Shown: positions 30,390 to 40,145, counted from the stretch's first letter. The stretch is DNA of 42,712 nucleotides from Sulfurimonas sp. (GCA_030654155.1 JAURYA010000061.1:1-42712); one strand, 5' to 3'. Translations and numbers: made by a program. Notes: generated from the letters alone by a model not told the origin.

Positions 30390-30608
30390 TTATAAAGGAG
30401 TTACGTTCTCAGCTTGAGGGCCTTTTTGACCTTCTCCAAGTTCAAAAGTTACCTTTTGACCTTCAGATAATGAAACACGACCTGGTCCTGTTCTGTTTAC
30501 TTGGCGAAAGTGTACGAATACATCCTTACCGCCATTTTCTTGTTGAATGAAACCATAACCTTTTTCTTCATTGAACCATTTAACTGATCCGTCTAGCAAT
30601 TCTGCCAT
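30390..30608 (-). CDS. cold-shock protein (CspA family)
   Basis: [28 protein letters not shown]; start corrected to MAELLDG. Confidence 0.95.
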   Translation of the reverse strand: MAELLDGSVKWFNEEKGYGFIQQENGGKDVFVHFRQVNRTGPGRVSLSEGQKVTFELGEGQKGPQAENVTPL

Positions 30609-30834
30609 GTGTAGTACCTCTTGGTAAAAATTCACTTCTTTTGGAAGTGGAGTCAAATTATAGGGAGAGTCGTTTGTCTAGCAGAATATACTATAGATGA
30701 GCTCGCACACAAAAATCTTTCATCGAAAAAATTATAACCTAAGTTTTAAGTTTTTGTGCAAAAAAAATAAAAACTTTAGACAAGTTGGTTCTAAGCCGAT
30801 ATAATTGATAGAATACCATACATAAGGATTTACA

Positions 30835-31377
30835 ATGCAGATATCGTCAAACATGGGTGTTTTGAGCTCTACAAAAAACATAGTGCCTGTTAAAACTCTT
30901 TTTACCGAGAAGATTTCAAAAGATGATGCGAAAGAGATAAAAGAGCAGATTAAGCAAAATGCAAACGCTATTGCTTTTAATTCAGCCTCTATTCAGGGTG
31001 CTGTTACAAGCAAAAAAGATAATTTTAAAGGAGAGTATGAGGATTTTCAAACCTTTCTCAAAGATATAGGTTATGATGGAAAGCCAATAGCGGAACTCTC
31101 AAAAGAAGAGGCTTCCGCACTTGTAAGTGAAGATGGCTTTTTTGGTGTAAAACAAACATCTGATAGAATCGCCAATTTTGTTATAGACGGGGCAGGTGGA
31201 GATGAAGATAGATTTCGTGCCGGCCGTGAGGGGATGATACAAGGATTTAAAGAAGCTGAGGCTATGTGGGGAGGCAAGCTTCCAGAAATTTCACAGCAAA
31301 CTATGGCAAAAGCTATAGAGATGGTTGATAAAGCGATGTATGATTTAGGTTTTTCTATATTGGATGAAGAGGCTTAA
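30835..31377 (+). CDS. uncharacterised protein of the family often labelled 'hydrogenase-4 component G' in Campylobacterota
   Basis: 180 aa; FVIDGAGGDEDRFRAGREGMIQGFKEAEAMWGGKLPEISQQTM motif. Confidence 0.65.
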   Translation: MQISSNMGVLSSTKNIVPVKTLFTEKISKDDAKEIKEQIKQNANAIAFNSASIQGAVTSKKDNFKGEYEDFQTFLKDIGYDGKPIAELSKEEASALVSEDGFFGVKQTSDRIANFVIDGAGGDEDRFRAGREGMIQGFKEAEAMWGGKLPEISQQTMAKAIEMVDKAMYDLGFSILDEEA

Positions 31378-31428
31378 AGAAAGTAGTTAAGAAATCTGAT
31401 ATTATTTCAGCTATAAAAGGAATAGAGC

Positions 31429-31632
31429 ATGAAATATGAGTTAAAAGATGAATATATAGAACTTTTTAAGCTTCTTAAGGTTTTAGATTTAGTTGATAGC
31501 GGAGCAGAGGCAAAAATGATTGTAGCCGATGGACATGTAAGAAGAAACGGTGAGACAGAGCTCAGAAAAAGAGCAAAAATCCGCCGTGGTGATGTTATAG
31601 AAATTGCCGAGGTGGTTATAGAGGTTGTTTAA
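31429..31632 (+). CDS. S4-domain RNA-binding protein (YbcJ-like)
   Basis: FKLLKVLDLVDSGAEAKMIVADGHVRRNGETELRKRAKIRRGD. Confidence 0.9.
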   Translation: MKYELKDEYIELFKLLKVLDLVDSGAEAKMIVADGHVRRNGETELRKRAKIRRGDVIEIAEVVIEVV

Positions 31633-31648
31633 AGCTAATTTAATACTA

Positions 31649-31742
31649 TAGATTGCTTCGTCGCAGGCTCCTCGCAATGACGGTTATGACGGCTTCTCGC
31701 AATAAGAGTCATTGCGAGCTTCGCTAGAAGCGCGGCAATCTA
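31649..31742. repeat. MITE/REP-like palindromic element
   Basis: Perfect 8-bp terminal inverted repeats TAGATTGC/GCAATCTA and internal 11-bp inverted repeats CTCGCAATGAC (31671-31681)/GTCATTGCGAG (31708-31718); GC-richer than its surroundings. Confidence 0.75.
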
Positions 31743-31781
31743 AAAACATAAATTAAATTGAGGCAAAGTCCCTCTTTGAAG

Positions 31782-32492
31782 TTATAAAAGGAATGAACTA
31801 AGCAACCCGATAAGTCCGCCAAAAATTCCACCCCACACCACGAGCCAAGAGAGATGTTCATGTATGATTTTTTGAATCATCTCTTTTACCATTTGTGGAG
31901 TAAGTTCGCCAAGTCTTGCATCAATGATATTTTCAATTGATTTAATCATATCTTTGCTCAAAGATGAACTTTGCAAATGGTCTTGAAGAGTATGATTAAA
32001 ACCTTCGCTATTTACAATAGTTATAACAGCACTCTTCATCTTTAAAGAGAAAGGCTCGCGAAGAGTATTTAAAACGCTCTCTCCTCCAAACATACCAAGC
32101 ATTCCGCCAAAAGAGGACTCCATGACTGTTTTGCTAAGGGCGTCAAAAGCGGGAGAAAAGTCTGTCTTTTCGATAATAGGTGTTAAGTCTATCTTCTTAT
32201 TTTCATTTTTAAAGAAGTTCTCTAGCTGCTCCTGCGTGAAAAATTGAGTCATCATCAGGTTTTTGATAGAGTTTTTAAATGCTTCAAATTGCAGCGGTAT
32301 TACGCCTGAGCCATAGAGATATGGTACTTTTTCAAACAGCATATGTATGGCAAGCTGATTTGTAACCGCACCAGAGAGTGCGAAGAGACCGGTGTATAGC
32401 AGTAGAGAGCTAAGAGTGCTCTCAAATAAAAAAGATAAAAGAACGAGTATTGCAGCGATTAAGTTAGTCATAAAACTTTTATTTAGTTTCAA
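31782..32492 (-). CDS. DUF445 family membrane protein
   Basis: ALSGAVTNQLAIHMLFEKVPYLYGSGVIPLQFEAFKNSIKNLM. Confidence 0.88.
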   Translation of the reverse strand: MKLNKSFMTNLIAAILVLLSFLFESTLSSLLLYTGLFALSGAVTNQLAIHMLFEKVPYLYGSGVIPLQFEAFKNSIKNLMMTQFFTQEQLENFFKNENKKIDLTPIIEKTDFSPAFDALSKTVMESSFGGMLGMFGGESVLNTLREPFSLKMKSAVITIVNSEGFNHTLQDHLQSSSLSKDMIKSIENIIDARLGELTPQMVKEMIQKIIHEHLSWLVVWGGIFGGLIGLLSSFLL

Positions 32493-32571
32493 AATATATC
32501 TCCAATTGTAAAAGCGAAATTATACTAAAAAGATTCTATAATAATGCAAATCTAATAAAAATGGAAATTTT

Positions 32572-33045
32572 ATGAAACAAGAGAGTTATGCACTTTTTAA
32601 AAGTTCAGATATACAAACAATTTTAAAAACTTTAGAAGACGAACTGAAAAGCAGAAACGAATCTCCTTTTTGGAAAGATAAAGTCATACCTTTTAGCGAG
32701 GCAATTTTAAGCGTTTTAGTTCCGCTTAGAGAAGCAAATATGCTTTTTAATCCTGAGGGTATGTGCGCTGATGAGCTTACTCCGGAGCTTTTTTTTAAAT
32801 GGAGTGATTTTGTAAGCTTAAAAACTTTAGCATTTACAATTCAAAAATCAAATGATGCAGGAGTTTTACTCAGAACTACTCTTGATGAAGCTGCATGTAA
32901 AAATTATAATAGCATAGATTTGAATCTGCTAGGGGCTTATTTGGCACGTTATAGCGTAAATCTTGAAGATGAGTTTTTGGACTTTCCTATCTCAAATTAT
33001 AACTTGCATCAAGGTGTAAGCAACGTTATCAAATCGCTTTTATAA
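32572..33045 (+). CDS. hypothetical helical protein upstream of RND permease
   Basis: 157 aa ORF, 18 nt upstream of the RND gene. Confidence 0.65.
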   Translation: MKQESYALFKSSDIQTILKTLEDELKSRNESPFWKDKVIPFSEAILSVLVPLREANMLFNPEGMCADELTPELFFKWSDFVSLKTLAFTIQKSNDAGVLLRTTLDEAACKNYNSIDLNLLGAYLARYSVNLEDEFLDFPISNYNLHQGVSNVIKSLL

Positions 33046-33062
33046 GAGGAAATCAAAATAAA

Positions 33063-36000
33063 GTGATAGAGTATTTTATAAAAAACAGCAGGTTAAATCA
33101 TGCACTTCTAGTTTTAATAATTTTTATGGGGGTTTACTCCTACATAAAGATTCCAAAAGAGATGTTTCCCGATGTAGAGCTTGAGCAGATAAGCGTTCTT
33201 GGCTCTTACAGAGGTGCAAGTGCTATGATTATGGACAAAATGGCGGTTCGTGACATAGAAGATTCGCTTAGTAATATAAATGGCATAGATAAGACCGAAA
33301 CTATTATTACACCCGGGTCGTTTGCCATAATTTTGACTCTGAGCGATGGAGCAAGCAGAGAATTGACACTTAGCCGTGTAAAAGATTCTGTCGCACGAAG
33401 TAAACAAAACTTGCCAAGCGACATGAATGAACCGGTTGCTACACTTTTGGAGAAAACAAAACCGCTTATAAAATTGGCCATTTCATCATCGAGTATCTCT
33501 GTCGGCGAGCTGACAATAATTGCAAACGAGATGAAATCAAAAATAGCAAAAATGGATGGCATTAGTGAAGTTTTGATTCGTGGCGGCTCCGAAGAGGAGG
33601 TGATTGTCAAACTAAACTCTGAAGCAATTTTAGCGTATGGTTTGGATCATGCAACTGTTCAAAAAGCCATCTCAAATCTTTCATATATTTTTCCCATCGG
33701 AGATATAGAGCAGAGGGGAAATTTTGTATTCGTCTCAACAGTAAACGGCAAAGCAGATGCGGATGAGTATAGAGATGCCATCTTAAATATAAATGACAAA
33801 TATGTAAAACTCGGCGATATTGCGGAGGTTAGCATAGAGTATCCGCAAACAGACACTTTGGCTACTTACAACGGAAAAAAGGCCGTCTCTTTAAGTATCT
33901 CAAAGGGAGCAAGCGATGATGCAATAGTTTTGGCAAAAAAACTTCAAGAAGATGTTAAAAAACTGCAAAAAAACTATAAAGGGGCGGAGTTTACTTTTTA
34001 TGAAGACAACTCAAAACCTATTCAAGAGAGGCTAGACATAATCATATCAAACCTTATGCTCGGTCTTGTTTTGGTCTTTGTCTCTATGTATGTTCTTATA
34101 AATCTTAGAATTGCCATTATCGTCGCGGTTGGAATACCATTTTCTTTTTTGATTGGGGTTATCTGTCTCTACAACTTTGGATACTCGATAAATGTCGTTT
34201 CACTTCTTGGCGCACTTATAGTGATAGGAATTGTTGTTGACGATGCCATAGTTGTCAGTGAAAATATTCAGCGATACATAGATGAAGGAATGGATAATTA
34301 CAGTGCAACTATAAGAGGTGCAAAAGAGATGCTTTTGCCGGTCACTTTGGCAACCGTTACAACCGTGGTAGCATTTTTGCCTATTTTTATGATGCAAGGC
34401 GAGACGGCTCTTTTTATCATGCTTATTCCTCTTACCGTAATTATTATCTTGCTAGGCTCACTTTTAGAGAGCTTTTTATTCTTGCCGCTTCATGCGAATG
34501 ATTTTTTAAGAAAAAGTAACAATATTGTAAACTGGGTGCCTTTGCAAAATTTTTATGAGAGGGTGATTTTACGCTTTTTGCACTACAAAAAAATATCGCT
34601 TATCTTTTTCTTGATTTTGGTTCCGCTCTCAACTGTCTTTGTGGCAAAATCTATGAAGTTTCAATTTTTCCCAAATTATGACGGAAACTTTATCTATATT
34701 TCCGGAAAGCTAAATATAAATACTCCTCTTGAAGATACATATAAAGCTTCAAAAGAGATAGAAGAAGAGCTTGTAAAACATAAAGAAGAGTTTTCACTAA
34801 AAGCCATCTCATCTGTTGTCGGGTATAGACGAAGTATGGCTGGCGAGACTCAAAGAAACAGCGGTGTTTTTATGATTACCATGGAGCTCTACGATAAGCA
34901 AGATAGTAACTTTGTAGATAAATATATTAATCCTGTTTTAAATTTTAGTTTCGATTTTAACAACCCGCAAAAAATGCGCCAAGAGCAGACTTATGAGCTT
35001 GCTCCTCGTGCAAGGGAGATTGTTGCACTTTTTGAAAAAAAATATAATATGGAAGATTTAGGGGTACTGGAGGATAAACCAGGACTTATAAAGAGTGATA
35101 TTCAGATAAATCTCTCCGGAGCTGATGACAAACTGCTTCAAGAGAGCATAAAAAAATTAGAAAGCGAGATTTCTAAAATAGAAGGCATTAGAGATTTTAA
35201 CGATAACATAAAACTTGGAAAAATAGAGTATAAAATCAAGATAAACTCCTACGGGGAGAGCTTGGGTCTTAGCGAAGCATCTGTTGCCAAAACATTGAGT
35301 GCCTACTTTTTAGAGCAAAAACAGGCAAATACTTTTAACGAGAGTGGCGTTATGGAGATAAAAACAGAGGATAGTTCAAAAGATAGCATAGAGACATTCT
35401 TGAACTTTAGTATTGCGCTTGGCGATGGAAAATACGTAAAACTGACCGATATTGCACAAATTACTCAAATAAGGGATTATGAGAAGATAAATAAGCTCAA
35501 CGGAAGCATCATTAAAACTTTTTTTGCAAGCATCGACAAGAGAAAAACGACTTCTGGGGAGGTCTTAGACAAGTTGGAAACAACACTAGATGAGATTAGA
35601 AGCAAGGGTGTTGAGGTTGTGCTTTTGGGTGAAAAAGAGAAGAAAGAGCAACTTAAAGAGGACATGCAAAAAGCTGTTTTACTGGCACTGTTTTTGATAT
35701 TCTTATCTCTTTTGCTAATATTTTCAAAAGCAAAATATGCACTTATGGTTATGAGCGTAATACCGCTTTCTGTTTTAGGGGCGCTTCTTGGGCATAAACT
35801 GCTTGGCATAAATCTATCTATGACTTCCATCATAGGGATTTTGGGGCTTGCAGGAGTTGTTGTAAACGATGGGATAATTATGCTTGATTTTTTACATGGA
35901 ACTCATAAATTGGAAGAGTTTTTGCAGCGTGCAAAGTTGAGACTACGTCCGATAATTATTACATCGCTAACTACCTTTTTAGGATTTTTCACTCTTATTT

Positions 36001-36146
36001 TTTACGCTTCAGGGCAAGCTGTGATACTGCAGCCAATTGCGGTGTCAATAGGATTTGGTCTGGCTTGGGGGACAGTTTTAAATCTAATCTATTTACCAAC
36101 ACTATATGCGCTGGTAAATAAAATTGAACCAAAAAAAGAGGATTAG
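33063..36146 (+). CDS. RND-family efflux permease (AcrB-type)
   Basis: 1027 aa, 12-TM pattern, GALIVIGIVVDDAIVVSENIQR and GLAGVVVNDGIIMLDF TM4/TM10 motifs. Confidence 0.93.
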   Translation: MIEYFIKNSRLNHALLVLIIFMGVYSYIKIPKEMFPDVELEQISVLGSYRGASAMIMDKMAVRDIEDSLSNINGIDKTETIITPGSFAIILTLSDGASRELTLSRVKDSVARSKQNLPSDMNEPVATLLEKTKPLIKLAISSSSISVGELTIIANEMKSKIAKMDGISEVLIRGGSEEEVIVKLNSEAILAYGLDHATVQKAISNLSYIFPIGDIEQRGNFVFVSTVNGKADADEYRDAILNINDKYVKLGDIAEVSIEYPQTDTLATYNGKKAVSLSISKGASDDAIVLAKKLQEDVKKLQKNYKGAEFTFYEDNSKPIQERLDIIISNLMLGLVLVFVSMYVLINLRIAIIVAVGIPFSFLIGVICLYNFGYSINVVSLLGALIVIGIVVDDAIVVSENIQRYIDEGMDNYSATIRGAKEMLLPVTLATVTTVVAFLPIFMMQGETALFIMLIPLTVIIILLGSLLESFLFLPLHANDFLRKSNNIVNWVPLQNFYERVILRFLHYKKISLIFFLILVPLSTVFVAKSMKFQFFPNYDGNFIYISGKLNINTPLEDTYKASKEIEEELVKHKEEFSLKAISSVVGYRRSMAGETQRNSGVFMITMELYDKQDSNFVDKYINPVLNFSFDFNNPQKMRQEQTYELAPRAREIVALFEKKYNMEDLGVLEDKPGLIKSDIQINLSGADDKLLQESIKKLESEISKIEGIRDFNDNIKLGKIEYKIKINSYGESLGLSEASVAKTLSAYFLEQKQANTFNESGVMEIKTEDSSKDSIETFLNFSIALGDGKYVKLTDIAQITQIRDYEKINKLNGSIIKTFFASIDKRKTTSGEVLDKLETTLDEIRSKGVEVVLLGEKEKKEQLKEDMQKAVLLALFLIFLSLLLIFSKAKYALMVMSVIPLSVLGALLGHKLLGINLSMTSIIGILGLAGVVVNDGIIMLDFLHGTHKLEEFLQRAKLRLRPIIITSLTTFLGFFTLIFYASGQAVILQPIAVSIGFGLAWGTVLNLIYLPTLYALVNKIEPKKED

Positions 36147-36541
36147 TGTGCTTGATATGGCAAAATAGGTAGTTTTAGTTGTTTTGCGTACACTATGCCG
36201 CTTTTGATGTTTATGACATCATAGTTTAGCTTTTGCGATAAAAACGGTGCTAAAACACTTGTTCTGCTTCCTGTTCTGCATATAATGGCAAATGGTTTTT
36301 TTGTATCAACCGCACCGTTTAGTTTTTCTAAAAAATCTTTAAGATCATAGTTGCCTTTTTCGTCAAAAAGCATTATTGGTATAGAGCCTTTTAAAAGACC
36401 TGTTTCCTTCCACTCACCAGGCGTTCTGATATCAACTATCGGTATATTGGAGTCGATTAGCTTTTGTGATGCTTCCTCGTTTGTTATGGCAGCAAAAAGA
36501 GAAGCTGATACCATCAAGAGCGATAACACTATTTTTTTCAA
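36143..36541 (-). CDS. rhodanese-like domain protein, secreted
   Basis: Signal peptide (TTG)KKIVLSLLMVSASLFAA; IVDIRTPGEWKETG, active loop CRTGSRT; start corrected from 36637. Confidence 0.88.
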   Translation of the reverse strand: MKKIVLSLLMVSASLFAAITNEEASQKLIDSNIPIVDIRTPGEWKETGLLKGSIPIMLFDEKGNYDLKDFLEKLNGAVDTKKPFAIICRTGSRTSVLAPFLSQKLNYDVINIKSGIVYAKQLKLPILPYQAH

Positions 36542-36606
36542 TACATTCCCCTGTCTTAAATTAAGGGTATAATTATATCTATAAATAAATAAACAACAGG
36601 TAAAGA

Positions 36607-36975
36607 ATGGCATCTCAAAAAGCGATAGACAATTCACTTAGACTCAGATACATAAGAGCATTGGAGAGATTTCACAAAAGTATTATTTCATATCTCTCAA
36701 GCACATCAAATCTTTCTAAAGAGGGATATGATAAAAAAATAGACACCAGTCTAAAGGTGTTGCAAAAAGTTGACGAAATAGCACTCTATAAAGGGGATTT
36801 GCAAGAGTTGCAGAAGTTGGTTAAAAAGATAATCAGTTATAAAGAGAGCGATAAAGATATAGAGGAGATAAAAGAGGAGATTCTATACGGTTCAAACCAG
36901 CTTGATAAAACCAAAAATGCAAGACGATATAAAAAAGATAAACACTCCCAGTCAATCTATGATGATTGGGAGTAA
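36607..36975 (+). CDS. conserved hypothetical, highly charged
   Basis: 122 aa ORF with RBS, TATAAT-like box upstream (ggTATAATtat). Confidence 0.7.
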   Translation: MASQKAIDNSLRLRYIRALERFHKSIISYLSSTSNLSKEGYDKKIDTSLKVLQKVDEIALYKGDLQELQKLVKKIISYKESDKDIEEIKEEILYGSNQLDKTKNARRYKKDKHSQSIYDDWE

Positions 36976-37001
36976 AAAAGAGTAGATTTTACTACTCTTT
37001 T
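36976..37001. terminator. bidirectional intrinsic terminator between convergent genes
   Basis: Perfect 10-bp stem AAAAGAGTAG/CTACTCTTTT, 6-nt loop, A/T tracts on both sides; overlaps the chemoreceptor stop codon. Confidence 0.7.
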
Positions 37002-38884
37002 AGCATTTTATCCAGTAACACAAACACTTCGGAAGATACATCTTCCATATCATCAAAGTTTTTAATAATCTTATCCGCATTTTTAAGGGTCTCATTCTCG
37101 GCATCTTTTTCAAGGTAGCTGAGATTTTCATAAACTTTTCTGCTAACCATTATACGAGGTGCATCTAGTTTAGGGAAAGACCCCGTGTTGGCAAATCTTA
37201 ATTTGCCCTCTTCAGAGCACCACTCGCCAAGACGGCATTTCTCGCCTGCTTTTGAAGGTATGACATTTTTTAAAGATATGATAGAGTTATATGCACGAGA
37301 TTTAAACAGTATCTGATCTAACTTTGCAAGTACTATAAATACGCTATTTTCCATTCTGTATGAGTAGTTAACAATTTTTGAAGAGTTGTCGCTTAACTCA
37401 ACGAGCGTATTCTCAAATCCGCTAATTTTCTCTGTTGAGCCTTCGACTGTTTTTTTCATATTGTCAGAGCTTGTTTGAATCTCGCTCATATTTTGTTGTA
37501 GTGATTTTATAGAGACGGAGATTTCTCCCGTTGCTTTATGTGTTCTCTCCGCAAGTTTTCTTACCTCGTCGGCAACAACAGCAAATCCGCGGCCATGCTC
37601 ACCCGCACGTGCCGCTTCAATTGCTGCATTAAGTGCGAGAAGATTTGTCTGGTCTGCAATGTCCGTGATTAGCTGAATTACGGAAGTTATCTCATTTGCC
37701 TGACTTGCTATCTGGCCAATACTGTCATTGTTGATATTTACCTGCTCATTTAGTGCGTTTAGCTCATTTGTAATATCTGTAATATCATTACGTGAATCAG
37801 TGGCAAGTTCTGAAGCATCTCTTGTTGCGGATGTAATTGCCTTTAAATCATTAAGATTTCCGTCCAAATCGGAGATTATCATAGAGAGCGATTCAGAAAC
37901 CTTTACGCTTCTTGTGCTGATTTTAGAGTTAAATATATCTCTTTGTGCCTTAGCATTCTGAGTTTTCATAAACTCTATACTTTTTCCAACACTCTCGATA
38001 GCGTCAACAAACTCACCGCTCATCCCCTCAGATGAGATACGGCGATCAAATATACCCTTTGATGCATCGGTAATTGTGGTGTTTATTTGGTTTATAAGGT
38101 CTTGCGTATGTTTTATAAGTTGCGATAGCTCATGCCCCATAACACCAAGTTCGGTACGTGTGTCGGTTGTAGCCGCTTTATGGCTGAAATCGCCTTTGGA
38201 AACAAAACTGATTAGGGATGTAAAATCATTGATTCCGCCTGTGATAGACTTTCTAATTATTGTTGCAAAGAGAAGCACAATAATACCGACAACTATTCCT
38301 GCAATCAAAGCTAAATATTTAAAAAAGATTATCTTGCTTCCAAGATTAACAGAATCTTTTTCAAGCTCGTGAGATTTTAAATCTACAAGTTTTTTAAATG
38401 ACTCTCTGGATGCATTGGCAAAAGGGGTTAAATCTTTTTTGTAAGTTTCATATATCGCATCTTTATTATTTTTAATATCTTGCGGATTGAGGGATTTCAT
38501 CATAGTAAGAGAGTTGTTTAAAAATAGCATTGTCGAGTTTTTAGCTTCGACTACAATCTCTAAAGATTGATCTTTAGCCATGAGTGCTTCCAATGAGTCA
38601 AAACTCTTTCTAATGCTCTCGATTGTATCGCTAAGGTTTGCTATGTTTTTGTCATAATTTCCGCCAAGTATAATGTCTCGCGATAATCTACTTATAAAGT
38701 TTAGATTTTTTTCCATATCAAGTGTAGTCAGTGCACTTGTCATTGAGTTTTGATGCAGGTGGTCATATTTAGATTCAATGTGATCAAGCGCCAAAAATAT
38801 AGATATTGCAGCAGAAAAAACGGATAACGTTACCATTGCAATGAAGTAGTTCATCTTCTTATGAATACTCAAACTTTTAAACAT
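36992..38884 (-). CDS. methyl-accepting chemotaxis protein with C-terminal degenerate CZB-like domain
   Basis: MCP hairpin tip [48 protein letters not shown]-terminal [13 protein letters not shown]...KCRLGEWC. Confidence 0.93.
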   Translation of the reverse strand: MFKSLSIHKKMNYFIAMVTLSVFSAAISIFLALDHIESKYDHLHQNSMTSALTTLDMEKNLNFISRLSRDIILGGNYDKNIANLSDTIESIRKSFDSLEALMAKDQSLEIVVEAKNSTMLFLNNSLTMMKSLNPQDIKNNKDAIYETYKKDLTPFANASRESFKKLVDLKSHELEKDSVNLGSKIIFFKYLALIAGIVVGIIVLLFATIIRKSITGGINDFTSLISFVSKGDFSHKAATTDTRTELGVMGHELSQLIKHTQDLINQINTTITDASKGIFDRRISSEGMSGEFVDAIESVGKSIEFMKTQNAKAQRDIFNSKISTRSVKVSESLSMIISDLDGNLNDLKAITSATRDASELATDSRNDITDITNELNALNEQVNINNDSIGQIASQANEITSVIQLITDIADQTNLLALNAAIEAARAGEHGRGFAVVADEVRKLAERTHKATGEISVSIKSLQQNMSEIQTSSDNMKKTVEGSTEKISGFENTLVELSDNSSKIVNYSYRMENSVFIVLAKLDQILFKSRAYNSIISLKNVIPSKAGEKCRLGEWCSEEGKLRFANTGSFPKLDAPRIMVSRKVYENLSYLEKDAENETLKNADKIIKNFDDMEDVSSEVFVLLDKMLKE

Positions 38885-38976
38885 TAGAATCCTTCAGTAT
38901 TATTTTTGTTGAATGATAACATATTATTTGTGATTATTTTATAATTTAATTATAAATGTATCTCAATTGTCGATTT

Positions 38977-39423
38977 TTAGAGATACATAAATTGAGATAA
39001 GAGGATGATTATGACAACTAAACTAAAAGGGAAAAAGTGGCTTTTGAAGAGCCATGGATTTATCTTGAAAAGTTTTTGATTGATTCCTCTAAGACCAAGC
39101 CAAGAGCCTAAAAATGCCTTTATTGCCAGAAGAGTTTGAAAATGCGACAATGAGCCGCCTTCAATCTTGCCAAAAATCTGAGAGATTAGATAAAGTCCGC
39201 TTGCGACCGCTACCATCAGAGCGTAGGGAACAACTTTTCTAACATGTTGCATTATTGCTTCTCTTGCTTTTTTATGTTCGTCATCGCTCAGAGTTTGATT
39301 CATTTTAGACAAAAACAGAACATCTACAAATAGAAATCCGCCATAAATAAAGACTGAGAAAATATGGATGGTGTGAATAAATGTGTAAGTGATAGCCAAT
39401 CCTTTTTTTGTGGATTTTATCAT
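38977..39423 (-). CDS. 4-TM membrane protein (CopD/DUF2269-like)
   Basis: 148 aa, four predicted hydrophobic segments, HTIHIFSVFIYGGFLFVDVLFL. Confidence 0.65.
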   Translation of the reverse strand: MIKSTKKGLAITYTFIHTIHIFSVFIYGGFLFVDVLFLSKMNQTLSDDEHKKAREAIMQHVRKVVPYALMVAVASGLYLISQIFGKIEGGSLSHFQTLLAIKAFLGSWLGLRGINQKLFKINPWLFKSHFFPFSLVVIIILLSQFMYL

Positions 39424-39527
39424 AAGTTGCTATAAACAAATTTGTTTTATATCAATAGCATAACCCTACATTTAGACTTTTTAGATAAAATCACAAACTA
39501 AAAAAATCAATACAAAGAATTAATAGA

Positions 39528-40145
39528 ATGCAAAATACAAAAGCAAGAGCTAATATTTACGCACTGCTATCTCGCGTACTGCTGCAAGAGTTGGATGAGA
39601 AGATGCTTCAAACAATCAAAAATGATGAGAACATTTTAGATTTTTTCCCAACCTTAAAAGAGTGGAAGCCTTTAAATGAGATTGAAAATAGCAAGCTTTT
39701 GGAAGAGCATTTAAATCCTGATTTTGTAAATTTATCTCTTTTGCACCTTATACCTTATGAGACGTTTTATACAAGAGAAGACCAAAAGATTGAAACAGGC
39801 GGAGCAAATCCCGTAACAGATATGTACAGCGCATATAATTTTATGGTTGATTATGAAGCGGCTCGCACTGTTGCCGCTGATCACATTGGAATAGAACTGG
39901 AGTTTATGCACCATTTAGTCGCTGCTGAATTAAAAGCTTTAGAAGACGGCGATAAAGATGCCGTAAAAGCACTTCAGGAAATAGAGAAAGAGTTTTTAAA
40001 TAAACACCTTTTACAGTGGGCGCCGCTCTATCTGATAAATGTAAAATATGAGGCTAGAACGCCGCTCTATTATGATGTTGCGGATATGGCTTTAGAGTTT
40101 ATCCTTAGCGATAATGAATATCTGGTTAAAGAGCTGAATATTTAA
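39528..40145 (+). CDS. TorD-family molybdo-enzyme maturation chaperone
   Basis: ARANIYALLSRVLLQ..., TDMYSAYNFMVDYEAARTVAADHIGIELEFMHHLVAAEL. Confidence 0.88.
   Translation: MQNTKARANIYALLSRVLLQELDEKMLQTIKNDENILDFFPTLKEWKPLNEIENSKLLEEHLNPDFVNLSLLHLIPYETFYTREDQKIETGGANPVTDMYSAYNFMVDYEAARTVAADHIGIELEFMHHLVAAELKALEDGDKDAVKALQEIEKEFLNKHLLQWAPLYLINVKYEARTPLYYDVADMALEFILSDNEYLVKELNI

Noticed and set aside
30795-30802. Possible sigma28 -10 box GCCGATAT upstream of the 30835 gene
   Set aside because: The same bases form a TATAAT sigma70 -10 (gccgaTATAATtg), like that before greA, and the expected sigma28 -35 (TAAAGTTT) is poorly matched. No basis to prefer sigma28.
33206-33610. 134-aa minus-strand ORF inside the RND gene
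   Set aside because: Antisense of a clearly conserved RND permease; no coding signature.
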